A stretch of 10,592 bases of DNA from SSEF01 sp964604195 (GTDB lineage Bacteria; Patescibacteriota; Minisyncoccia; Moranbacterales; UBA1568), in contig CAZRXW010000032.1 of the NCBI GenBank assembly GCA_964604195.1, positions 1-10,592 on the forward strand, given 5' to 3'. A program made the translations under genes and the position numbers. This document shows positions 5,939-10,592 of the stretch, in pieces. Position 1 is the first letter of the stretch. Each line of letters starts with the position of its first letter. The notes under the pieces were generated by a model. That model did no database searches and was not told the origin of the DNA. It saw only the letters and a list, made by a program, of their open reading frames with translations.

Positions 5939-6090
5939 TCACGCGGCACCACCCCACCTATCCGTGAACTCCCAGGCTTCGGTAAGCTCAGAGCCCACAA
6001 AGGAGAGTCCTGTGTAGAGAGCTGATGCCAGCACCGTCAATGCACCGCCAAACAAGTGGGCAGGACTACCACCATCAGCCAATTGTTCAT
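5939..6090 (-). pseudogene. Possible small membrane-protein gene with a frameshift
   Basis: On the minus strand an excellent ribosome binding site, GGAGG (6101-6097), lies 6 nt before ATG 6090-6088, but that frame ends after 17 codons (MNNWLMVVVLPTCLAVH). The neighbouring frame is open without ATG through the same site to TGA 5941-5939. It reads like a real protein: a start-proximal LADGGSPAHLFGG, a hydrophobic helix ALTVLASALYTGLSFVG, then SELTEAWEFTDRWGGAA. One extra G near the TTGG at 6082-6079 would join the start to this frame and give about 50 residues. So this may be a broken or mis-sequenced small gene, or chance. I do not recognise the product. Confidence 0.3.
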
Positions 6091-6124
6091 GGAAAACCTC
6101 CGTAATCAGAAAGGGAAACTTCGA

Positions 6125-6155
6125 TGAATTCCAGAATCGTTAATTTTGGAATTCA
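6125..6155. repeat. Inverted repeat TGAATTCCA / TGGAATTCA
   Basis: Nine-bp arms (6125-6133 and 6147-6155) around a 13-nt loop. On the minus strand, TTGAAT and TGGAAT inside the arms are 17 nt apart, a weak promoter-like pair for the possible small ORF downstream. Confidence 0.5.
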
Positions 6156-6163
6156 ATGGAAGT

Positions 6164-6184
6164 GGGGAGGGAAGACCCCTCCCC
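6164..6184 (-). terminator. GC-rich hairpin after the 3D-domain gene
   Basis: Perfect 8-bp arms, GGGGAGGG (6164-6171) and CCCTCCCC (6177-6184), around a 5-nt loop, about 37 nt beyond the 3D gene's stop codon. No U-tract follows on the minus strand, so it may stabilise the 3' end rather than terminate. Confidence 0.45.
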
Positions 6185-6221
6185 AGACCATCAGCCTAGC
6201 GGAAAACACAGCTGTACACAA

Positions 6222-6767
6222 CTAATCCACAATTTCAGCTTCGAGGTGCTGGCGACCAAAAGCAAACGCTTCTTTCTTGGTCTCCATATAGATATCGATC
6301 TTATTACCTTTGATGGCACCACCACGGTCTTCACAACGATACTCACCCATTCCTTCGATCTGTATCTTCGTACCAAAAGGGAGTTCTCTCGGACAAGCCA
6401 GGGTTCGATTTTCAGCAACCCTGATACCTGAAGCCGTAATACCATCAGACTTCCCACACTCATCAGCAGCAGCGGTATAGGCCGAGGCATTAATAGTAAA
6501 CTTTTTTCCAACTTCAAGATTCTTCCACAAATGAGCCTGCTTTTCCTTCCAACGAAGAAGAATCCTGTCTTCCTTTGAAAGCTCTTGAGAAACCACCGTC
6601 TCCTCCTGGGGCTTAAGAAAAGTCCAGTCAACAAGGAAAGGATCCTCAGTAAAATCGTATTCTTTCGAAAGAGGTAATTCTGTAGCAACCGAAGCCTGAA
6701 GAGGAGCTACTGGGATACTAGTGATACCAACAATACCGATAAATACCAGCACTTTGGTAATACGCAT
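6222..6767 (-). CDS. Secreted 3D-domain protein (putative peptidoglycan lytic enzyme)
   Basis: A 181-residue protein. Residues 1-26 form a signal peptide (hydrophobic LVFIGIVGITSIPV, then APLQA). A linker of about 60 residues follows, then a 3D domain from about residue 90. Visible features are ASAYTAAADECG, GITASG, the LPFGTKIQIEGMG strand, and the Asp-bearing CEDRGGAIKGNKIDIYM (D147 and D158). This domain occurs in YabE, YuiC and MltA-type lytic transglycosylases and resuscitation factors. By analogy the protein would cut glycan strands outside the membrane; activity is inferred. Three cysteines (104, 125, 145) lie in the domain and could form a disulfide. AAAGG lies 6 nt before the ATG, and a strong promoter lies about 80 nt upstream. 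Confidence 0.85.
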   Translation of the reverse strand: MRITKVLVFIGIVGITSIPVAPLQASVATELPLSKEYDFTEDPFLVDWTFLKPQEETVVSQELSKEDRILLRWKEKQAHLWKNLEVGKKFTINASAYTAAADECGKSDGITASGIRVAENRTLACPRELPFGTKIQIEGMGEYRCEDRGGAIKGNKIDIYMETKKEAFAFGRQHLEAEIVD

Positions 6768-6816
6768 AGGAAACCTTTACACATAAGCTCACAAGAAGAA
6801 GGAAAACATAAACCTT

Positions 6817-6847
6817 TTCTTGTCAGGCCTGCTTTGAAAGCATGACA
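6817..6847 (-). promoter_or_regulatory. Hairpin in the 5' leader of the 3D-domain mRNA
   Basis: In minus-strand sense, TTGTCA and TGACAA form the outer stem around an inner GCTT-TCA-AAGC hairpin, right at the predicted 5' end. The leader also has an AAAAGG followed by a six-codon ATG frame before the real start. This may be 5' stabilisation or attenuation. I recognise no riboswitch class. Confidence 0.35.
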
Positions 6848-6851
6848 AATA

Positions 6852-6880
6852 ATAATAGCATATATTTATATTTATGTCAA
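6852..6880 (-). promoter_or_regulatory. Strong sigma-70 promoter of the 3D-domain gene
   Basis: On the minus strand: consensus -35 TTGACA (6880-6875), a 17-nt spacer, and -10 TATTAT (6857-6852) with an extended TGC before it. Transcription would begin near 6845, giving a leader of about 78 nt. This is the best promoter in the window. Confidence 0.85.
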
Positions 6881-7063
6881 TATTTAAAACGTCATCTGCT
6901 CCTCTAGAACTTGAAATGAAAGTCATTATTTTGGCTTATTTATGGGATAAATTTAGATAAAACACTCAGGGAGAGCGTTTCCTCCCGCCTCAATCAGGCT
7001 CAAAAAATCACTGTCCACTGATTGCAAAACCGTTGAACCCCTGTTGATAAGTCGTGTATAAAT

Positions 7064-7086
7064 ACAAAAACCCCTCAGGAGGGGTT
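7064..7086 (-). terminator. Rho-independent terminator after the response regulator
   Basis: On the minus strand: stem AACCCCT (7086-7080), loop CCTG, stem AGGGGTT (7075-7069), then TTTTTG. It lies 23 nt beyond the response-regulator stop and separates that gene from the 3D-domain gene. Confidence 0.85.
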
Positions 7087-7108
7087 CTTTCCGAGCTATT
7101 CGTCCCTA

Positions 7109-7489
7109 CTACAAAACCTCTCGTAATAACTTTGCCACCTTGAGTGGGGTAGTTAATGCTTTGACCAAATAGAAGTGAGTCTCAAACTCACCTGCCTTCT
7201 TGAAAGATCCCTCCTCATCAACATTAGAAAGAATAATAACCGGGATCCTTTTGAGGACCTTATCTTCACCCAGAGCCTTGAGAACATCAAAACCACTCTT
7301 CACTGGCATCTGGAGATCCAAAAGAATTGCATCCGGTTTTTCTTTACGAATCACTTCGAGACCTTCTTCACCATTGGTAGCAAGGAGAACTTCAAATCCT
7401 TCACGAGAAAGTTCAAGGCTGTATATCTCACGCAGATAAGCCTCGTCATCAACAAGAAGTACTCTTTTTTTGGTAGAAGAAAAAATCAT
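7109..7489 (-). CDS. Single-domain response regulator (CheY-like)
   Basis: A 126-residue protein consisting of one receiver (REC) domain. The acidic pair is D14-D15 (LLVDDE), the phosphoacceptor is D58 (ILLDLQMP), the switch Ser is S88 (IILSN) and the conserved lysine is K110 (FYLVKALTTP). There is no output domain, so it should act by protein-protein contact or phosphotransfer. No histidine kinase is encoded in the window, so the partner is elsewhere. It has its own terminator at 7064-7086. The ATG lacks a Shine-Dalgarno site. A TATACTGATAAT stretch about 30-40 nt upstream may hold the -10 box. Confidence 0.92.
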   Translation of the reverse strand: MIFSSTKKRVLLVDDEAYLREIYSLELSREGFEVLLATNGEEGLEVIRKEKPDAILLDLQMPVKSGFDVLKALGEDKVLKRIPVIILSNVDEEGSFKKAGEFETHFYLVKALTTPLKVAKLLREVL

Positions 7490-7536
7490 ATTACATTAGA
7501 GAAGATATTTCATTATCAGTATATCACGCTCTCTCA

Positions 7537-7576
7537 AAAGAAAAACGGCTCAACCAGAAATACATCCTGTCGAGCC
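7537..7576 (-). terminator. Terminator after the six-helix membrane protein
   Basis: On the minus strand: stem GGCTCGAC (7576-7569), a 14-nt loop, stem GTTGAGCC (7554-7547), then GTTTTTCTTTT. It lies between the membrane-protein stop (7607) and the response-regulator start. Confidence 0.75.
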
Positions 7577-7606
7577 ATGTCGTTTTACCCCGTGCTCCTT
7601 GCCCTC

Positions 7607-8311
7607 CTAGTGTCGTGAGGGACGAAGATTCTTCACCCAAATGGCAAACGGTCCGAAAAATGCCCCAAAGGCGAACGCCCAGAAGAGCAGCTCCTCGCCT
7701 GTTTGGCGCGATCCACGCCTCACATAATAGGAAGACAGCTCCGAAGCCAGCGCCTGACCATTACCAGTGAGGATGCCGAGGTAGATCCCCGGTAGGGTAG
7801 TCAGGAGGATCGCTGAGAAGAAGCCTCCTTTGACCATGAGCCCAATGAGCGCTGGCCTCAGTCCAGCAATCAGGGCAACCATCGTGAAAAGACCTACCGT
7901 CGTTGCTGACACTGACATCATCCGTAGCGGACCGAAGTAAACGAGCGCTGTCATAAAAAGCCCAGCGAAAATGACGAGGTACTTCAAAGGGCGGTAGCGA
8001 CTCATCAGCTCTTGGCTCACGCCTTGATCTAGGACAAGCAACTTCTTCCCCAGCACCAAAGCAGCCAAGCATCCGAGAAAACTCCAGCCAAAGACTACGC
8101 TGGCTAGAATGAACCACGAAGGATTCGTGTGTGGCTGCCAGAAATCACTGGTGTACCACCAATTCAGGAGCGGCGCCCCAATAGTGGCGTACCGACTGAT
8201 CCAAAGCTGGTAATGTCTCGTCTCCCACTGCACCGCGTACGTCAGGCACCAGAAGAAGAAGGACAGCAGCGCAAAGAGTGGGAAGGCATAGTCAGAAGGA
8301 ACGACGAACAT
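7607..8311 (-). CDS. Six-helix membrane protein, lycopene cyclase domain-like
   Basis: The frame is open from an ATG at 8482, but the better start is ATG 8311-8309. It has GAGGAG 6-7 nt upstream, a promoter at 8347-8376, and avoids overlap with the HNH gene. This gives 234 residues with about six transmembrane helices. WWYTSDFWQP near residue 50 and GEELLFWAFAFGAFFGPFAIWV near the C-terminus resemble the WY-x-x-D-Y-W-x-P and EELLWAF patterns of lycopene-cyclase-domain (CrtYcd-like) membrane proteins common in CPR genomes. The acidic IED motif expected in the first half is not evident, so catalysis is doubtful. The gene is clearly more GC-rich than the HNH gene beside it, so the two probably have separate histories. 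No carotenoid genes are nearby. Confidence 0.7.
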   Translation of the reverse strand: MFVVPSDYAFPLFALLSFFFWCLTYAVQWETRHYQLWISRYATIGAPLLNWWYTSDFWQPHTNPSWFILASVVFGWSFLGCLAALVLGKKLLVLDQGVSQELMSRYRPLKYLVIFAGLFMTALVYFGPLRMMSVSATTVGLFTMVALIAGLRPALIGLMVKGGFFSAILLTTLPGIYLGILTGNGQALASELSSYYVRRGSRQTGEELLFWAFAFGAFFGPFAIWVKNLRPSRH

Positions 8312-8346
8312 ATCTGTCTCCTCGTTGAGGAAATATGAACGCCTGT

Positions 8347-8376
8347 ACTCTAGCTGGCTTCGGCTTATATTGTCAA
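8347..8376 (-). promoter_or_regulatory. Promoter of the six-helix membrane protein
   Basis: On the minus strand: TTGACA (8376-8371), an 18-nt spacer, and TAGAGT (8352-8347). Transcription would begin near 8340, giving a leader of about 29 nt with a GAGGAG ribosome binding site. This supports the internal start at 8311. Confidence 0.6.
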
Positions 8377-8459
8377 CATAAAACAAGGTCTCGGTAAGCC
8401 TCATTTTTTGAGTGAGCTGGATGATAGGTATGGTAAGGACTGAAATAGAGAAATGGGAG

Positions 8460-9200
8460 TCAACCACGAGAAGCAACAACACCTAATCCACCCTCTGCTT
8501 CTATTGGAAAATCCAATGGCCATTGTAGATCTGTATTAAACGGCCTAATACACTTAAACACATTCGTGTTTGGAACAACTTCTAGTCTCACCTTCATATT
8601 GTGGCCAACTAATTCAAACACTATTGGCCCAATCACAAAGATAGATCTCCAAGCAAATCGCCCAGCTTCTCTTTCTTTCTTGGCATGTTCATGTATCTCT
8701 CTTGCCACACTTACATAAGGGATCTGCTTTGTTTCAAAAAAACATATTGGTTCATTAATATCGCCAGCATACTTCATTCGCCATCCCAAATTCACCAATA
8801 CTTTATTTGAAAAGTTCTTCTTCTGATAAATATCATCAAATAAATCCTGGGTAAACTTTATTCCGCCAGGAACAGACTGATTTAACATGAGCACGGTTTT
8901 TTGCGACCAAAAGGCTAAAAGGTTTTGCTTGTTTTCATCTATCAAAAAATCCTCTAACCTTACCATTTGAGAAATTATTGGCTTTACCTGATTTTCCAGC
9001 TCTGCCATCCAACCATGGTTGCATTCAGCACAGACAATCTTTACCTTGTGCTGAAATATTTTTGAAGGCCAAATTTTACTCGTTTCGCTAGTAAACTTAT
9101 TAGTAACCCTAGGTTTTTCAGGATAGAGAACCTTAAGCCAATCGGGTAGCACATGTTCTCTTGTTAGGATTCCATCTTCTTTGCAAAATATACATCTCAT
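8460..9200 (-). CDS. HNH endonuclease-like zinc-binding protein
   Basis: A 246-residue protein. The N-terminus has a split zinc site: C3-x2-C6, then REHVLPDWL (H16, the usual first His of this HNH type), then C57-x2-C60-N61-H-G-W, typical of the CxxCN..W half. About 180 residues follow that I do not recognise; they hold many aromatic and charged residues and no clear membrane segment. Such proteins are often lone cargo genes or parts of restriction-like defence, but no partner gene is visible here. It is more AT-rich than the membrane protein to its left, uses TGA as stop, and lies next to a tRNA cluster, a common integration spot. Acquisition by transfer is inference. No clear Shine-Dalgarno site precedes the ATG. 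Confidence 0.75.
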   Translation of the reverse strand: MRCIFCKEDGILTREHVLPDWLKVLYPEKPRVTNKFTSETSKIWPSKIFQHKVKIVCAECNHGWMAELENQVKPIISQMVRLEDFLIDENKQNLLAFWSQKTVLMLNQSVPGGIKFTQDLFDDIYQKKNFSNKVLVNLGWRMKYAGDINEPICFFETKQIPYVSVAREIHEHAKKEREAGRFAWRSIFVIGPIVFELVGHNMKVRLEVVPNTNVFKCIRPFNTDLQWPLDFPIEAEGGLGVVASRG

Positions 9201-9263
9201 ATTTAAAACTTGATCGATATATAGCAGACTCGCAATAGTATCATGCTATATTATCCCTCTACC

Positions 9264-9293
9264 AAACAAAAACAGCCACTTCCGAGGCCGTTT
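9264..9293 (-). terminator. Terminator of the minus-strand tRNA cluster
   Basis: On the minus strand: stem AAACGGCC (9293-9286), loop TCGGAAGT, stem GGCTGTTT (9277-9270), then a T-rich tail. It begins 9 nt after the CCA end of tRNA-Gly and so separates the tRNA operon from the HNH gene. Confidence 0.8.
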
Positions 9294-9301
9294 CTGCTAC
9301 T

Positions 9302-9376
9302 TGGAGCGGGTAAGGGGAGTCGAACCCCTATCTAGTCCTTGGCAAGGACTCATAATAGCCGCTATACGATACCCGC
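9302..9376 (-). tRNA. tRNA-Gly (anticodon GCC)
   Basis: On the minus strand: acceptor GCGGGTA pairs with TACCCGC, the anticodon stem AGTCC/GGACT encloses TTGCCAA (GCC), and the T arm is AGGGG-TTCGACT-CCCCT. The discriminator is U and CCA is encoded (9304-9302). It is the last gene of the cluster before the terminator. Confidence 0.95.
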
Positions 9377-9506
9377 CTTCGCAAAGTCTGCAGCGAGCTA
9401 ACCCGCTTTGACTTCGTCTGGCACAGAAATTGTACATTTTTATTTTTGCGCCCTCAACTCTCACTGTGGGACTGGATGGATTCGAACCATCGACCAACAG
9501 GTTATG

Positions 9507-10117
9507 CTTCTCACTATTGCTTTCGCAACTTTTTCAATTTGTGAGCTGGACTATCCCTTCACCCCAAACGGGGGGTCTGCCGTCTAGTCTCTACACCTTC
9601 CCATGAATTGATGGGCTTGGCTCGGGATTGTCATGCGATTATAAACTTAATCGTTTAGATTTCCCCGAATTTGACAGAGTATCATTCAAGAATTACTCCT
9701 TGAACAGCCCTGCTAGTTCGCATAAATTATGCTATCATAAAGTTATGAATAAAACCATAACTTGCGCTGTTTGTGAAAAACGGTTATCTGGTAAACAAAC
9801 TCTATACTGTTCTGTTTACTGCAAAAACCAAGTCCACCAATCTTATACTGCTCAACAAGAACGTGGTTGGATAAGAAAGAAAGCGCTCGTAGGCCAATTA
9901 GGTGGCCGATGTTCAAGATGCGGCTATAAGAAAAACTTATCCGCACTTGCTTTTCACCACACCGATCCAAATCGAAAAAGTTTCCAACTGGATATTCGAT
10001 CTCTTTCCAACCGAAAGCAGTCTCAGATTGATAAAGAGCTTCAGAAGTGCATTCTAATTTGCAACAACTGTCACACAGAACTTCACAATCCAAAACACAA
10101 TTTATAATGAACTTTTG
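9507..10117 (-). ncRNA. Group I self-splicing intron in the CAU tRNA (IC3-like)
   Basis: The core, read on the minus strand, has the conserved elements in order. P/Q is CAATCCCGAGCCAAG (about 9629-9615). R is GTGTAGAGACTAGACGGC, and S is GAAGGGATAGTCC (9560-9548). P7 forms from GACTA (9589-9585) and TAGTC (9553-9549). P8 is CCCC/GGGG, P6 is CCCAT/ATGGG, P5 is CGATTA/TAATCG, and P2 is TTCAAG/CTTGAA (9704-9685). P9 is CTCAC/GTGAG, with a GAAA-capped hairpin (9528-9517). P1 pairs exon GGCU (10121-10118) plus intron C1 with GGGCU (9710-9706), placing a U-G wobble at the 5' splice site, and the intron ends in G (9507). AGTTC (10113-10109) and GAACT (9719-9715) extend P1. The core closely resembles the Azoarcus tRNA-Ile intron as I remember it. 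Confidence 0.92.
9745..10107 (+). CDS. HNH homing-type endonuclease inside the intron, antisense to it
   Basis: A 120-residue protein. The longer upstream frame has no better start; ATG 9745 opens MNKTITCAVCEK. A first zinc site is C7-x2-C10 with Y-C22-x3-C26. A second is C56-x2-C59, followed by the HNH core: H71-H72 (AFHHTDPNRK), then C106-x2-C109-H110 and H114 (CNNCHTELHNPKHNL). The gene lies wholly in the loop of P1: its stop is 1 nt from the AGTTC/GAACT stem. It is encoded on the strand opposite to tRNA and intron, so it needs its own promoter. A TATCAT box (9733-9738) 6 nt before the ATG would give a leaderless mRNA. A homing role follows from the location and family; cleavage is not shown. 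Confidence 0.88.
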   Translation: MNKTITCAVCEKRLSGKQTLYCSVYCKNQVHQSYTAQQERGWIRKKALVGQLGGRCSRCGYKKNLSALAFHHTDPNRKSFQLDIRSLSNRKQSQIDKELQKCILICNNCHTELHNPKHNL

Positions 10118-10251
10118 AGCCCGCTGCTCTAACCGCTGAGCTACAGTCCCAAACAATAACCGACAAATTCAACCCCGTACCTCCAACAGGACAGAGATCA
10201 AACACGTCTGACTTTGTTGTTGGTTACAAGTTGTAAATTGCAAGCTACTGC

Positions 10252-10326
10252 TGGTGCCGGGGGGCAGAATTGAACTGCCGACGCAAGGATTTTCAGTCCT
10301 TCGCTCTACCACTGAGCTACCCCGGC
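10252..10326 (-). tRNA. tRNA-Phe (anticodon GAA)
   Basis: On the minus strand: acceptor GCCGGGG pairs with CCCCGGC, the D arm is GCTCAGTGGTAGAGC, the anticodon stem AAGGA/TCCTT encloses CTGAAAA (GAA), and the T arm is GGCAG-TTCAATT-CTGCC. The discriminator is A and CCA is encoded (10254-10252). It lies upstream of the intron-split tRNA, separated by about 100 nt with no recognisable gene. Confidence 0.95.
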
Positions 10327-10539
10327 GAAACATTTCCCATTATCTCGAAACTGCAGAAAAAATCAACCTTCAGAATACTCCATCGTGTGTGCTGAGGGGC
10401 TCGGTCACGAGTCTTGCTCAGTGCAAGCTCTCGATCCCGCCTCGCGGTTTGTCGGTAGACAAACATCGCTCCGGCTTTCTCGTTCTCACGCAAGTGAAGC
10501 AGTTCACTTGCTAGCCCTACCACTCATTACATTCGGGTG
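10327..10539. other. Hairpin-rich spacer between tRNA-Val and tRNA-Phe
   Basis: No believable gene. Four hairpins stand in a row: CGAG-t-CTTGC/GCAAG-ct-CTCG (10408-10433), CCGC/GCGG (10437-10447), TTTGTC/GACAAA with a GGTA loop (10448-10463), and GCAAGTGAA/TTCACTTGC (10490-10511). A 19-nt piece at 10385-10403 resembles the 3' end of the neighbouring tRNA-Val gene. Confidence 0.6.
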
Positions 10540-10592
10540 TGCGTGCTGAGGGACTCGAACCCCCGACCCTCTCGGTGTAAACGAGATGCTCT
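10540..10592 (-). tRNA. tRNA-Val (anticodon UAC), cut by the window edge
   Basis: On the minus strand, the 3' two-thirds is present. The anticodon stem TCTCG/CGAGA encloses TTTACAC (UAC). The T arm is GGGGG-TTCGAGT-CCCTC, the 3' acceptor strand is AGCACGC (10547-10541), and the discriminator is A10540. No CCA is encoded. The 5' acceptor strand and D arm lie outside the window. Confidence 0.9.

Larger units (their letters stand above)
5767..6221. other. Gene-poor stretch rich in inverted repeats
   Basis: No convincing intact gene on either strand. It holds a GC-only palindrome inside a longer hairpin (5829-5882), a CTTGC...GCAAG hairpin just after it (from 5882), a possible frameshifted small ORF on the minus strand (5939-6090), an EcoRI-site-bearing inverted repeat (6125-6155) and a GC-rich hairpin (6164-6184). 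I looked for tmRNA, RNase P and SRP signature sequences and found none. Confidence 0.5.
9467..10150 (-). tRNA. Intron-split tRNA with anticodon CAU (Ile2-like or elongator Met)
   Basis: Exon 1 is 10150-10118 (tRNA positions 1-33) and exon 2 is 9506-9467 (positions 34-73). Joined, they form a regular 73-nt cloverleaf: acceptor GGGACTG/CAGTCCC, D stem GCTC/GAGC, anticodon stem GCGGG/CCTGT around CTCATAA, and T arm ATGG-TTCGAAT-CCAT. The discriminator is A and no CCA is encoded. The G1-C72 pair excludes initiator Met. The GGCTCATAACC loop context and the TTGGTCG variable region resemble tRNA-Ile(CAU), whose C34 becomes lysidine, but elongator Met cannot be excluded. A 611-nt group I intron separates U33 from C34, so the tRNA should be unusable until the intron splices. 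Confidence 0.9.

Noticed and set aside
5820..6190. tmRNA, RNase P RNA or SRP RNA in the gene-poor stretch
   Set aside because: None of the conserved signatures (tmRNA GGATTCGAC and tRNA-like 3' end, RNase P GAGGAAAGTCC, SRP GGAAGGAAGCAGCC-like loop) is present on either strand.
8312..8482. Longer N-terminus of the six-helix membrane protein starting at ATG 8482
   Set aside because: It would overlap the HNH gene and cross the promoter at 8347-8376. The ATG at 8311 has a good ribosome binding site and starts just before the first membrane helix.
9297..9497. Open frame of 66 codons on the minus strand
   Set aside because: It translates tRNA-Gly and exon 2 of the CAU tRNA, so it is not a protein gene.
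9628..9744. N-terminal extension of the intron HNH protein
   Set aside because: This part overlaps the P2 to P5 core of the intron, has no zinc-finger-like residues, and the start at 9745 is better placed.
38..10592. TGA recoded as glycine, as in some CPR lineages
   Set aside because: TGA ends the HNH gene (8460) and the membrane-protein gene (38) at sensible places, and no conserved gene has an internal TGA at a glycine position.

Overview
The window looks like part of a small bacterial chromosome of Candidate Phyla Radiation (Patescibacteria) type. This is an inference. It rests on compact genes that often lack a Shine-Dalgarno site, tRNA genes scattered between short operons, a group I intron in a tRNA, and a helix-turn-helix gene whose opening residues (MRGVPVSKREI) I associate with CPR genomes. 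TAA, TAG and TGA all appear as stops, so nothing suggests TGA recoding.

Layout. Positions 38-1375 (minus) hold an AT-rich O-antigen ligase/polymerase-like membrane protein gene. It contains seven copies of a 16-bp palindrome that matches the ParB-binding parS centromere consensus; they are read in all three codon phases, so the DNA, not the peptide, is conserved. Next come tRNA-Ala(GGC), a helix-turn-helix gene broken by two frameshifts (1692-2308), and tRNA-Arg(CCU), which leads directly into rbfA, nrnA and a family 4-like uracil-DNA glycosylase. The glycosylase lacks an expected iron-sulfur ligand. A shared terminator separates it from a convergent membrane-anchored metallophosphoesterase.

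Positions 5605-5766 carry tRNA-Cys and tRNA-Leu. A gene-poor, hairpin-rich stretch (5767-6221) follows, including a C8G8 palindrome and a possible broken small ORF. On the minus strand are then a secreted 3D-domain protein with a strong promoter, a single-domain response regulator, a six-helix membrane protein resembling the lycopene cyclase domain, and an AT-rich HNH protein.

The right end (9302-10592) is a minus-strand tRNA cluster in the order Val(UAC) (cut by the edge), Phe(GAA), a CAU-anticodon tRNA, and Gly(GCC). The CAU tRNA is split between U33 and C34 by a 611-nt group I intron. The core resembles subgroup IC3, and an HNH endonuclease gene lies in the P1 loop on the opposite strand.

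The main findings are the parS cluster inside a protein gene, which suggests a chromosome-segregation centre and perhaps a nearby origin, and the tRNA intron with its antisense homing-type gene. No parA, parB or dnaA is visible in the window.
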